This document shows positions 15,906-23,844 of a stretch of 25,304 nucleotides of DNA, in pieces. Source of the DNA: an uncultured Nitrospira sp. (GTDB lineage Bacteria; Nitrospirota; Nitrospiria; Nitrospirales; UBA8639); contig CABVRQ010000020.1 of the NCBI GenBank assembly GCA_902500695.1, positions 1-25,304 on the forward strand, given 5' to 3'. The translations under genes were made by a program, and so were the position numbers. The notes beneath the pieces were generated by a model, which saw only the letters and a list, made by a program, of their open reading frames with translations, had not been told where the DNA came from and did not search any database. Within the stretch, counting starts at the first letter, position 1, and every line of letters begins with the position of its first letter.

Positions 15906-15950
15906 TGAAAAAAGCTAGGGGACCCTGTCCAAACCAAGGCCCCCTCCCTA
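15906..15950 (-). terminator. Candidate intrinsic terminator after ahcY
   Basis: On the minus strand, ~70 bases after the ahcY stop, AGGGG (15945-15941) can pair with CCCCT (15921-15917), and an alternative TAGGG/CCCTA pairing overlaps it. The 3' arm is followed by AGC and six T. The GC-rich stem and T-run fit a terminator, though the loop is long (~19 bases). Confidence 0.4.
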
Positions 15951-16020
15951 ATACTACTGCCTGGTGGTTATTTTTGAATTCGCAATCAATAGTGGGGATC
16001 AGAACTACCCGAGCTATATA

Positions 16021-17403
16021 TTAATACTTGTAGCTGTCATCTTTGAACGGTCCATTGACTGGCACGTGAATATAGGCGGCCTGAGTTTGAGTGAGTTTAG
16101 TGATAACCCCTCCAAAGCCACGAACCATATGGGCAGCCACTTCTTCGTCGAGATGTTTCGGTAAAACTTGAACTGTAATTGTGCCACCTTTTTGGTCAGC
16201 GAACTTCCGTTCATAGAGGTAAATTTGCGCGAGGACTTGGTTGGCAAAGGAACCATCCATAATTCTGGAAGGGTGCCCAGTCCCATTTCCCAAATTCACT
16301 AAGCGCCCTTCGGAGAGCAAAATGAGATGATCCTTGCTGGCTTTGTCACGATACACCGTATGCACCTGAGGTTTTACTTCTTCCCATTCCCAGTTCTTAC
16401 GCATAAAGGCAGTGTCGATTTCATTGTCAAAGTGTCCGATATTGCAAACGACCGCCCCAGATTTCAATGATTGCAGAATGGCTGAATCGCAGACATTTAA
16501 GTTGCCGGTAGCTGTGACCACTAAATCTGTGTTCTGGAGAAGGACGGAGTTGGTGTCTTCGACCTTGCCTGTATTGATTCCACCTGTATAGGGAGAAACC
16601 ACTTCATAGCCATCCATGCAGGCTTGCATGGCACAGATTGGATCAATCTCTGAAATTTTGACAATCATGCCTTCCTGGCGGAGTGATTGAGCGGAGCCTT
16701 TTCCGACATCCCCGTACCCAATCACCAGGGCTTTTTTCCCTGACAGGAGGTGGTCGGTGGCGCGTTTGATGGCGTCATTTAAGCTGTGGCGGCAACCATA
16801 TTTATTGTCATTTTTTGATTTGGTGATTGAATCATTCACATTGATGGCTGGAACTTTTAGCGTGCCACTTTTTACCATTTCCAGTAAACGATGGACGCCG
16901 GTGGTTGTCTCTTCAGTGATCCCATGAATTCGGTCCAACAGGGCTGGATATTTTTTGTGGAGCATCATGGTCAAGTCGCCACCGTCGTCCAGGACCATAT
17001 TTGCATCCCAGGGTTGGCCGCCTTTTACAATGGTTTGCTCCAGGCACCACTCATATTCTTCCTCGGTTTCACCCTTCCAGGCGAATACAGGGATTCCCAT
17101 GGCGGCGATGGCAGCGGCAGCATGATCTTGTGTTGAAAAAATATTACAGGATGACCAGCGGACTTCAGCGCCCAGCTCAATGAGCGTTTCAATTAACACT
17201 CCTGTCTGAATAGTCATGTGAATACAGCCAAGAATCTTGGCGCCTTTTAGTGGCTGGGATCCGTGATATTTCTCTCGAAGAGCCATCAATGCAGGCATTT
17301 CCGTTTCGGCAATGCATAATTCTTTCCTCCCCCAATCAGCCAAACGGATATCCGCAACTTTGTAGTCAATCGAGGCGGTCTTGGTCATAGTTGCAGTGCT
17401 CAT
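16021..17403 (-). CDS. ahcY: Adenosylhomocysteinase (S-adenosylhomocysteine hydrolase)
   Basis: AhcY cleaves S-adenosylhomocysteine, the by-product of methyl transfer, to homocysteine and adenosine with tightly bound NAD (EC 3.13.2.1). The 460-residue protein has the substrate residues His62 (CIHMTIQT), Asp140 (LDDGGD), Glu165 (EETTTG), Lys195 and Asp199 (KSKNDNKYGC). The NAD motif is GYGDVGKG (229-236). The C-terminal tail ends PFKDDSYKY, equivalent to the PFK.DHYRY tail that completes the NAD site of the neighbouring subunit. The start ATG 17403 follows GGAGAG. It lies ~100 bases after metK in the same direction, linking synthesis of the methyl donor with removal of its product. A hairpin in the gap may tune read-through. 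Confidence 0.97.
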   Translation of the reverse strand: MSTATMTKTASIDYKVADIRLADWGRKELCIAETEMPALMALREKYHGSQPLKGAKILGCIHMTIQTGVLIETLIELGAEVRWSSCNIFSTQDHAAAAIAAMGIPVFAWKGETEEEYEWCLEQTIVKGGQPWDANMVLDDGGDLTMMLHKKYPALLDRIHGITEETTTGVHRLLEMVKSGTLKVPAINVNDSITKSKNDNKYGCRHSLNDAIKRATDHLLSGKKALVIGYGDVGKGSAQSLRQEGMIVKISEIDPICAMQACMDGYEVVSPYTGGINTGKVEDTNSVLLQNTDLVVTATGNLNVCDSAILQSLKSGAVVCNIGHFDNEIDTAFMRKNWEWEEVKPQVHTVYRDKASKDHLILLSEGRLVNLGNGTGHPSRIMDGSFANQVLAQIYLYERKFADQKGGTITVQVLPKHLDEEVAAHMVRGFGGVITKLTQTQAAYIHVPVNGPFKDDSYKY

Positions 17404-17446
17404 AGAAATTGTCTCTCCTTCTCTTTATGAGTTATGAAGGTCTGTT

Positions 17447-17477
17447 GAAAAGAGGGGAAGGTTTGGTCCCCTTCCCC
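17447..17477 (-). terminator. Hairpin between metK and ahcY (attenuator or weak terminator)
   Basis: GGGGAAGG (17454-17461) pairs perfectly with CCTTCCCC (17470-17477) around an 8-base loop. On the minus strand the stem is followed by TCTTTTC, a poor T-run. It could partly terminate the metK transcript before ahcY or stabilise the processed ends. Confidence 0.4.
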
Positions 17478-17505
17478 ATCATTCGGCGGGCAGAGCAGTT
17501 GGGAA

Positions 17506-18657
17506 TTATAGGCCTGCGCCTTTTCGGAGCAAGCTGGCTTTGTCAGTCCTCTCCCAAGTGAATCCTGGTTCGTTTCTGCCAAAATGTCCGTATGCCGCTG
17601 TCCTTTTATAGATAGGACGTCTCAACTTGAGGTGCTCAATGATACCTCTGGGCGTCAGTGGGAAATGCTTGATGATGAGCTTTTCAATACGATCAATGGA
17701 CGCTTTTTCGGTGCCCTTTGTATCGACCAAAACGGAAACCGGTTCTGCGACCCCAATGGCATACGCCAATTGCACTTCGCATTTTTCTGCCAATTGCGCT
17801 GCAACGACATTTTTGGCAATGTACCGGGCCATGTATGAGGCAGATCGGTCAACTTTACTGGGGTCTTTCCCAGAAAAGGCGCCTCCTCCGTGACTGCCAA
17901 CCCCGCCATAAGTGTCTACGATGATTTTTCGTCCGGTCAGTCCGGTATCCCCCATGGGGCCACCGGTGACAAATCGTCCAGTGGGATTAATGTGGAATTT
18001 GATATTTTTTGGATTAAAGAATTTCTTAGGCATGACGGGAGTAATCACTTTTTCCATCACATCTTTTTCGATTTTCTTTAAAGTGACCGCATCGCTGTGC
18101 TGGGTGGAAACCACGATTGTGTCAATGCGAACAGGTTTGCCGTTTTTATATTCGACGGTTACTTGTGATTTTCCATCAGGACGAACCCAAGGGAGTATGT
18201 TCTTTTTGCGAACCTCTGCTAGTCTTCTGGTGAGCCGATGGGCCAGGATAATTGGCATCGGCATGAGTTCAGGGGTTTCATTTGAGGCATACCCGAACAT
18301 TAACCCTTGGTCGCCAGCGCCGCCTGAATCCACTCCCATGGCAATGTCACCCGATTGATTGTGAATGGCGGTCAATACCGAGCAGGTACTGTAATCAAAT
18401 CCCCATGTAGCATCAGTATAGCCAACCTCACGAATCGTCTCACGAATAATTTCGGGAATTTCTACATACGCCCGAGTGGAAATTTCTCCCGCTACAAAAG
18501 CGATTCCTGTGGTCAGAATGGTTTCGCAGGCTACCCTGCAGTTCTTATCTTTTGCAATAATTGCGTCAAGAATACCGTCGGAAATCTGATCGGCAATCTT
18601 GTCGGGATGTCCTTCCGTGACCGATTCCGAGGTAAAGAGAAAATTGGTTTGTCTCAT
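17506..18657 (-). CDS. metK: S-adenosylmethionine synthetase
   Basis: MetK makes S-adenosylmethionine from methionine and ATP (EC 2.5.1.6). The 383-residue protein has TSESVTEGHPDK (9-20) with the ATP-binding histidine, GAGDQGLMFGYA (the family hexapeptide), and the P-loop-like GGGAFSGKDPSKVDRSA. Potassium- and magnesium-binding acidic residues are in place. The start is ATG 18657, about eight bases after AGGGGG; the preceding TTG at 18660 is also in frame but closer to that site. SAM made here would feed the methyltransferases and the two radical SAM proteins in this window. I see no match to a known SAM riboswitch in the leader, only small hairpins (for example TGAGC/GCTCA at 18682-18697) and the larger inverted repeat at 18765-18797. 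Confidence 0.97.
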   Translation of the reverse strand: MRQTNFLFTSESVTEGHPDKIADQISDGILDAIIAKDKNCRVACETILTTGIAFVAGEISTRAYVEIPEIIRETIREVGYTDATWGFDYSTCSVLTAIHNQSGDIAMGVDSGGAGDQGLMFGYASNETPELMPMPIILAHRLTRRLAEVRKKNILPWVRPDGKSQVTVEYKNGKPVRIDTIVVSTQHSDAVTLKKIEKDVMEKVITPVMPKKFFNPKNIKFHINPTGRFVTGGPMGDTGLTGRKIIVDTYGGVGSHGGGAFSGKDPSKVDRSASYMARYIAKNVVAAQLAEKCEVQLAYAIGVAEPVSVLVDTKGTEKASIDRIEKLIIKHFPLTPRGIIEHLKLRRPIYKRTAAYGHFGRNEPGFTWERTDKASLLRKGAGL

Positions 18658-18764
18658 CAAGAGTTCCCCCTAACCAATTGCTTGAGCCCATATGCTCAGA
18701 TCGCATGGTCTCATTGGTGAATAAAGCAAAGCACAAAACATTCAACTTAACGCAATTGAACCGC

Positions 18765-18797
18765 TTTCCGCAATTTTCAGTTTGAAAATAACGGAAA
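18765..18797. repeat. Imperfect inverted repeat upstream of metK
   Basis: TTTCCGCAATTTTCA and TGAAAATAACGGAAA form 15-base arms with 13 complementary positions around a 3-base spacer. It lies ~110-140 bases before the metK start. No T-run follows on either strand, so a terminator is unlikely; an operator or a structured part of the metK leader is possible. Confidence 0.4.
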
Positions 18798-18903
18798 AGT
18801 TTGGGTCTTGCCTGGTTATAGTTTTTTGTTTTCGGTCAAAGGTTTAGTAAAACATAATATTTCTACAATGCAAGCTCCCCTTGAAAGGATTTAGTGGGAC
18901 GGG

Positions 18904-18927
18904 CAATGAAAGGCTTTTCTTTCATTG
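18904..18927. repeat. Perfect 9-bp inverted repeat
   Basis: CAATGAAAG (18904-18912) pairs with CTTTCATTG (18919-18927) across a 6-base spacer. It lies in the metK-usp intergenic region, with no T-run on either side. Role unknown; a protein-binding site or RNA hairpin are both possible. Confidence 0.35.
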
Positions 18928-19421
18928 GGTTGATTTGGCTGGAGCCTGTAGCATTTATAATTCTCGGGGAGGGCGGACGGGAGCATTAGTTCCCATCGTA
19001 AGCCTTTCGAGGCGGGCATTTTGGGTGATATAGGTTCGGATTCCACCCTAGCATCTTGAAGGGAAAGCGGTTTTGGGTTTCTTTTAGTGAAACAGTGGCC
19101 CGCAGGCACCAATGATGTTTGTAGAACTTTTACAAATAGGCTATACGTATGTAGGTGTTTATGTTTAATTGCAGTGAATTTATTGGGAACCGTAAAAACC
19201 CTGATATTGGCCTCTCAATGAATTTGATAAATATATGATTTTAATTATCTCACCCATGTCAAGGGAGAAATGTTCGTTGGGTTGCGTACCTAGAATTCCC
19301 AGTGGTAAGATCCGCTCTTATTTCGTGTGAAAAAACATCTGTTTATAAGCATTTCCCGGCGATTGAGACGAGGGCGTGGTGCCGCTTTTCCTTTAGCGGA
19401 AATCTCTAAGGAGGCTTGTTG

Positions 19422-21521
19422 ATGTACAAAACAATATATGTCCCGGTTGATAATTCAGACCATTCGAATATGGCTGTAGAACTGGGAGTGCAGTTCGCGA
19501 AAATTTTCGGATCGAAAATTGTGGGGAGCCATGTATATGCGGCGAAGATGCATGATAAAAGGTTTAAACAAATGGAGGCAGGTCTTCCTGAGGAATATCA
19601 CGACGAAAAGGAGTTAGACCGCCAACGCCAAATCCATGATTCCCTTATTACCAGAGGCTTGCAAATAATTACAGATTCGTATTTGGATTTTGTAGATCAG
19701 AAATGCGCGGAAGCGAACATTCCTCTGGAGCGGCGCTCACTAGAGGGACGAAACTGGAAAGCAATTGCAGAAGATATTTCAAAAAATGGGTATGACTTGA
19801 CCATTATGGGGGCCTTGGGGGTTGGGGCAGTGAAGGACTCTGTGATCGGGAGTAACACGGAACGTGTGATCCGTCGGATTCGTAATTCGGACATGTTCAT
19901 TGTGAAAGATACCAAACCCATGAACGGTGGGAAAATTGTGGTAGCTGTAGATGGGAGCCATTACTCCTTTGGCGGATTAAAGACCGCTCTTGCCTTGGGA
20001 AAGGCACTTAATAAGTCTGTAGAAGCGATCTCAGCATTCGATCCCTATTTTCATTACGCCGCGTTTCACAGTATTTCCGGTGTCCTGAATGAAGAGGCTG
20101 GAAAGGTGTTTCGATTTAAGGAGCAGGAAAAGCTTCACGAAGAAGTCATCGACAGCGGGTTAGCAAAAATTTACCAGTCTCATCTTGATGTCTCTCGCGA
20201 TGTCGCCCAGGATGAGGGCGCAGATATTAAGACAACCCTTCTCGACGGCAAAGCGTTTGAGAAAATCATTCAATATGTTCGAAAAGAGCAGCCATGGCTG
20301 CTAATCGTTGGACGGATTGGGGTGCATAGCGACGATGATATGGATATTGGCAGCAATGCTGAGAATCTTTTGCGTTCAGCTCCTTGCAATGTATTAATAT
20401 CTAACAAGAAGTTTGTTCCTCCGATTGACACGCAGGCCGAATACACGATTGCCTGGACGGAAGAAGCCTTACGACGGATGGAGAAGATACCTGTCTTTGC
20501 AAGGGGAGTGGCAAAGACTGCAATCCATCGATATGCCATTGAAAAAGGGCATACCATCATCAGTAATTCCGTCATCGATGATGCGGTTGGTGATATTTTA
20601 CCCAAAGGGGCCATGGACGCCATGAAAACGTTAGGCGGGACCCTCGATGCGGCAGGAGTCGATCGGAATACCATGCAGGCAGGGAATGAGGTTGCGCAGG
20701 ATTTAATGGGTTCCACGTTGAGTGGCATGATGTCCCAGGTGGTGGAAGAAAGACCAACCGAAACTACTGCCCCAATGAGCGAAGGGAACAAATCGTATCT
20801 GGCTCGAATGTCTAGAGACTATTATGTCTGTGGTGGATGTGGATATATTGGGAAAGGCGACCATCCGGTTATGTGTCCTGTCTGTGGTCTGGATGGAGCA
20901 CAATTTAAACAAGTCGATAAATCTATTTTTGATGCGGCTGCCCAGGCGGAAGGTGGTTTAGAAACACAGGTGGCGTATGACGATATTCCCATGCAGTGGA
21001 CGAAAGATGCTCGTGAAGCCATTCGAGCCGTTCCCGCTGGATTTCAACGCCGACGGGCAAAAGCGAAAATCGAAAAAACTGCAAGGAAGCTTGGAATGAC
21101 CACCATTACCTTGGAATATTCAGGAGCAATGATTCAAGAAGCGGCAAGCGAAGACTATACACCAATTTTTGCCAATAAAACGGCTGGGGAGACAGCAACC
21201 ATGGCCTCTGAATCCAATACAGAAAACGCTGGCAACACTAATGGAGCCGATCCGTATGTGTGGGAACCGGATGCCCTCCAACGATTGGAAAGAGCTCCTG
21301 CAGGATTTATGCGTGATTGCACCAAAGCGTTAATCATTAAACATGCCGAAAAAATTGGAACCACAACCATAACTCTGGATGTGGCGAATCAGGGAATTGA
21401 ACAAGCTAAAACAACCATGGAAGAAGCCATGAAAACTGGAAATGTCAAGGACATCGTGGCCAAGTTAACCGGCACGGGGGCTCCCTCAGAAGCTCAATCT
21501 GGAGCCGGCCACAATGGGTAA
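19422..21521 (+). CDS. Tandem universal stress protein fused to three PCP_red modules and a rubredoxin-like site
   Basis: This 699-residue protein has an architecture I have not seen described. Two Usp domains (about 2-160 and 170-329) each keep the ATP-binding pattern G-x2-G-x9-G-S, at 130 (GALG...IGS) and 297 (GRIG...IGS). Next come three PCP_red-like modules beginning at Trp345 (WTEEALRRMEKIPVFARG), Trp526 (WTKDAREAIRAVPAGFQRR) and Trp614 (PDALQRLERAPAGFMRD), each followed by an AR/AE..G..TIT stretch. PCP_red is known as the C-terminal domain of BchB/ChlB in dark protochlorophyllide reductase. Between the first and second is a four-cysteine site, Cys470/473 and Cys485/488 (CGGCGY ... CPVCG), rubredoxin-like, able to bind Fe or Zn. 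No signal peptide or membrane helix is seen. The start is ATG 19422, seven bases after AAGGAGG. It overlaps the next gene by 8 bases. The function is unknown; a nucleotide-sensing electron carrier or scaffold for the radical SAM partner is inference. Confidence 0.85.
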   Translation: MYKTIYVPVDNSDHSNMAVELGVQFAKIFGSKIVGSHVYAAKMHDKRFKQMEAGLPEEYHDEKELDRQRQIHDSLITRGLQIITDSYLDFVDQKCAEANIPLERRSLEGRNWKAIAEDISKNGYDLTIMGALGVGAVKDSVIGSNTERVIRRIRNSDMFIVKDTKPMNGGKIVVAVDGSHYSFGGLKTALALGKALNKSVEAISAFDPYFHYAAFHSISGVLNEEAGKVFRFKEQEKLHEEVIDSGLAKIYQSHLDVSRDVAQDEGADIKTTLLDGKAFEKIIQYVRKEQPWLLIVGRIGVHSDDDMDIGSNAENLLRSAPCNVLISNKKFVPPIDTQAEYTIAWTEEALRRMEKIPVFARGVAKTAIHRYAIEKGHTIISNSVIDDAVGDILPKGAMDAMKTLGGTLDAAGVDRNTMQAGNEVAQDLMGSTLSGMMSQVVEERPTETTAPMSEGNKSYLARMSRDYYVCGGCGYIGKGDHPVMCPVCGLDGAQFKQVDKSIFDAAAQAEGGLETQVAYDDIPMQWTKDAREAIRAVPAGFQRRRAKAKIEKTARKLGMTTITLEYSGAMIQEAASEDYTPIFANKTAGETATMASESNTENAGNTNGADPYVWEPDALQRLERAPAGFMRDCTKALIIKHAEKIGTTTITLDVANQGIEQAKTTMEEAMKTGNVKDIVAKLTGTGAPSEAQSGAGHNG

Positions 21522-22896
21522 GGCACTTCCTGTCATCAGTTCATTCCTCAATACGCTGAACTCCTTAGGATCCAGTGCAGTTTCGAGGTTTGAATCTTTT
21601 CGGCCCGATTCCGGAGCGCCTGGAGACGGTCGAACCGTGGATGATTTTAAGCCCTACCTGGTGGCCCTCAATTTAACCAAGCGATGCAATCTCAAATGCG
21701 AACATTGTTATCTGGATGCCACGACAAAAATGGGCGGTGGGCACGATGAATTGACGACAGAAGAATGTTTTCGTCTTATTGATCAGATTGCCCATGTCAA
21801 TGCCGGTAGCCTTCTTGTTATTACTGGAGGAGAGCCGTTGGTTCGGCCAGATATTCTTGAAATCGCGCGTCACGCAGTTGAGCAGCGATTTATGGTCGTA
21901 TTCGGCACCAATGGAATGCTGATTGACGATAAGATGGCGAAAGCCATGGTAGATATTGGTGTGATGGGCGTAGGTATTAGTATTGATTCCTTAGATTCAG
22001 CAACACACAATGCGTTTAGAGGGTTACCTGGTGCATGGGAAGGGGCTATGGCCGGCATTGAAGCCTGCAAACGAAATGGTCTTCAATTTCAAGTACATTT
22101 CAGCGCACAGCCCATGAACTACAAGGAATTACCAGCGGTCATCGATTGGTCACACGATTTGGGTGCCAAAGTCTTAAATGTCTTTTTCATGGTGTGTACA
22201 GGACGGGGTGAAGAACTCACTGACATCACTCCTTCGCAATATGAAGAGGTCTTGACCTATTTGGTGGAGAGCCAAGATAAATACCAGGACATGTTGGTTC
22301 GGGCGCGTTGTGCGCCGCATTTCAAACGCCTGGCCTATGAAAAAGATCCAAATTCTCCCATCACCAAAGCGACTGGATATATGGGAGGGGGATGTCTGGC
22401 AGGCACTAACTATGCGCGAGTGACGCCAAACGGCGATCTCACGCCTTGCCCGTATATGCCCCTGTCTGCAGGAAATATCCGCGACACCAGTTTTGTCGAT
22501 TTATGGGAAAATTCAGAAGTATTCAACTCCTTTCGCTATCCTCACCTCAAGGGTAAATGCGGAGACTGCGAATATAGTGAAATTTGCGGCGGGTGCCGTG
22601 CTCGTCCTTACGTGGACCACGGGGATGCGATGGATGAGGACGAATGGTGTCTGTACACTCCCAAAGGGGGAGAAAAAATTAAAGTGGCCTTTAATGTGCC
22701 GGAAGCCTCGTCCGTGGAATGGGAAGCCGACGCGGAGGAACGGCTTAGTCGGATCCCATACTTCCTTCGGGCCATGGTTCGAAAGGGTGTAGAGCGTCAT
22801 GCCGTTGAACAAGGTCTTCCAGTCGTGACCATTGAATTAATGGAAGAACTTCGGAAGCGTCGATTCGGGAACGAAAAACCTGTGTTTAAGTTCTAA
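21514..22896 (+). CDS. Radical SAM/SPASM protein with C-terminal PCP_red module
   Basis: This 460-residue enzyme carries the radical SAM cluster motif at Cys58, Cys62 and Cys65 (CNLKCEHC), GGEP at 105-108 and a typical barrel. A SPASM-type region follows with seven cysteines: Cys294, Cys312, Cys349, Cys352, Cys358, Cys361 and Cys379, enough for two auxiliary [4Fe-4S] clusters. This layout resembles heme-modifying enzymes (NirJ, AhbC/AhbD) and peptide-modifying SPASM enzymes. The last ~55 residues form a PCP_red module from Trp403 (WEADAEERLSRIPYFLRA, then GLPVVTIE), closer to the BchB form than those in the upstream gene. The first ~45 residues are a non-conserved extension. It overlaps the upstream gene by 8 bases and the next by one (TAATG). 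A shared tetrapyrrole-like substrate is plausible but unproven; no small precursor peptide is seen nearby. Confidence 0.87.
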   Translation: MGKALPVISSFLNTLNSLGSSAVSRFESFRPDSGAPGDGRTVDDFKPYLVALNLTKRCNLKCEHCYLDATTKMGGGHDELTTEECFRLIDQIAHVNAGSLLVITGGEPLVRPDILEIARHAVEQRFMVVFGTNGMLIDDKMAKAMVDIGVMGVGISIDSLDSATHNAFRGLPGAWEGAMAGIEACKRNGLQFQVHFSAQPMNYKELPAVIDWSHDLGAKVLNVFFMVCTGRGEELTDITPSQYEEVLTYLVESQDKYQDMLVRARCAPHFKRLAYEKDPNSPITKATGYMGGGCLAGTNYARVTPNGDLTPCPYMPLSAGNIRDTSFVDLWENSEVFNSFRYPHLKGKCGDCEYSEICGGCRARPYVDHGDAMDEDEWCLYTPKGGEKIKVAFNVPEASSVEWEADAEERLSRIPYFLRAMVRKGVERHAVEQGLPVVTIELMEELRKRRFGNEKPVFKF

Positions 22897-23423
22897 TGGA
22901 GTCCCTCCTCGGAGTTCTCACCGATCTTAATCAGATTATTCCCATCCTGGTGCATTGGTTGCACCTACTGTCTGCCGTGGTGTGGATTGGTGGGCTGGCC
23001 TTTCTTGTCATGGCCGTAACGCCCTGTCTCAAAAACACTGTTCCAAAACAATTTATCCGACCAATATCTGAAACCTTTTATCAGCAATATAAACGGGTGG
23101 TCGGGATTCTCTTGGTCGTTATCCTCTTTACTGGAGGATTCAATCTCCATTATGTCAGTGAGGGGATGATCATGCAGTCTGGGGAAGGTGTCTCCCAGCA
23201 TGCCAAATACCTAACCGTTTTCTTTATTAAATTGTTTTTGGTGCTAGGAATTCTGACCATCTTTCTGTACACCATAATTTTTAAAAATGAACCTACAGGT
23301 GGTGAGACAAGCGAAGAATTGGAAGAGATGGCCATAGAGCCGGTTCCATTTCAGCGTGTTGCATTGTGGATGGGGGTATTTATCATTCTTTGTGCTGCCG
23401 CGATGAAACATCTCCATGTGTAA
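22896..23423 (+). CDS. CopD-like four-helix membrane protein
   Basis: This 175-residue protein has four predicted membrane helices at about 14-45, 65-88, 105-129 and 154-173, with a charged acidic loop (SEELEEMAIE) between the last two. The first helix, HWLHLLSAVVWIGGLAF, matches the CopD/HemJ-like pattern of histidine-containing helices. His20, His23 and His101 are candidate heme or metal ligands. CopD-family proteins are linked to copper uptake, while HemJ-type relatives act in heme synthesis; sequence alone does not choose. Its ATG overlaps the radical SAM stop (TAATG), so it is translationally coupled and is likely the membrane partner of that enzyme. No terminator with a good stem is visible after it. 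Confidence 0.72.
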   Translation: MESLLGVLTDLNQIIPILVHWLHLLSAVVWIGGLAFLVMAVTPCLKNTVPKQFIRPISETFYQQYKRVVGILLVVILFTGGFNLHYVSEGMIMQSGEGVSQHAKYLTVFFIKLFLVLGILTIFLYTIIFKNEPTGGETSEELEEMAIEPVPFQRVALWMGVFIILCAAAMKHLHV

Positions 23424-23844
23424 CTAATTGCTTTTTTATTGAATTTTACATGGCGTAGTTTCTTGTCTTTCCCCTGCTTCAATCTTCTGAATCCTTTCAT
23501 GAATTGAACTCACCAGTGGGAATGGCTGGTTGACCATAAAAAACCTAACCTTTTCGAATACCCGTCATAGTTGAAACCAAATAGCTAAAGAAGTTCCATG
23601 GTTCCATTTCTCATAAAGGATCCAACTGCAGGAAAGATCTTCCTCGATCAATTACCGTGTGGCTGATGAAAAAAATGGGTCTTAATGAAGGTTTATCACC
23701 TGATAGTTGACTGGGTGACTTTATCCAGGCTATCACTGGGCGGGTTCTTTCGATAAATCGTCTTGTTGATCGGGTAGACGACCGGACGCCTGAAAACTAA
23801 TTTTCGTACCAGTTTGCTCACCCTATTAAGTTATTTGCTGTCCA
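23424..23844. other. Intergenic region before der, nothing firm
   Basis: About 420 bases contain no supported gene. A T-rich stretch follows the CopD-like gene without a stem. A nested inverted repeat lies at 23701-23735 (TGATAG/CTATCA enclosing CTGG/CCAG), with a further TATCA/TGATA pair just upstream. It lacks a T-run and its role is unknown. The promoter of der is expected here but I cannot place it. Confidence 0.45.

Larger units (their letters stand above)
15624..16020. other. Intergenic region between ahcY and desaturase
   Basis: About 400 bases contain regulatory-looking DNA and no convincing gene. Reading along the minus strand it holds a candidate ahcY terminator (15906-15950), a possible desaturase promoter (15821-15849) and a leader with competing inverted repeats (15736-15806). 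A plus-strand frame at 15836-16024 has no ribosome-binding site or family resemblance. Confidence 0.55.
18658..19421. other. Long divergent intergenic region between metK and the usp operon
   Basis: About 760 bases separate the starts of two divergently transcribed units, the longest non-coding stretch in the window. It holds a large imperfect hairpin (18765-18797), a second perfect 9-bp stem (18904-18927) and an AT-rich part (~19130-19250). Promoters for metK and the usp operon must lie here, but I cannot assign -35/-10 pairs with confidence. A minus-strand frame at 18891-19112 has no ribosome-binding site or known family. A GGTTCGGATTCC tRNA-like T-arm near 19033 lacks the rest of a tRNA. 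Confidence 0.5.

Noticed and set aside
18661..18720. SAM riboswitch in the metK leader
   Set aside because: I compared by eye with the consensus of common SAM classes and found no match; only small generic hairpins are present.
19030..19052. tRNA-like T-arm (GGTTCGGATTCC)
   Set aside because: No acceptor stem, D-arm or anticodon arm can be built around it.
18891..19112. 73-residue minus-strand frame in the metK-usp gap
   Set aside because: No ribosome-binding site, no recognisable family, and a residue make-up typical of chance frames; it also spans the 9-bp inverted repeat.
23701..23735. Nested inverted repeat before der as a terminator or attachment site
   Set aside because: No T-run follows, no integrase or mobile gene is nearby, and short 4-6 bp arms are common by chance.
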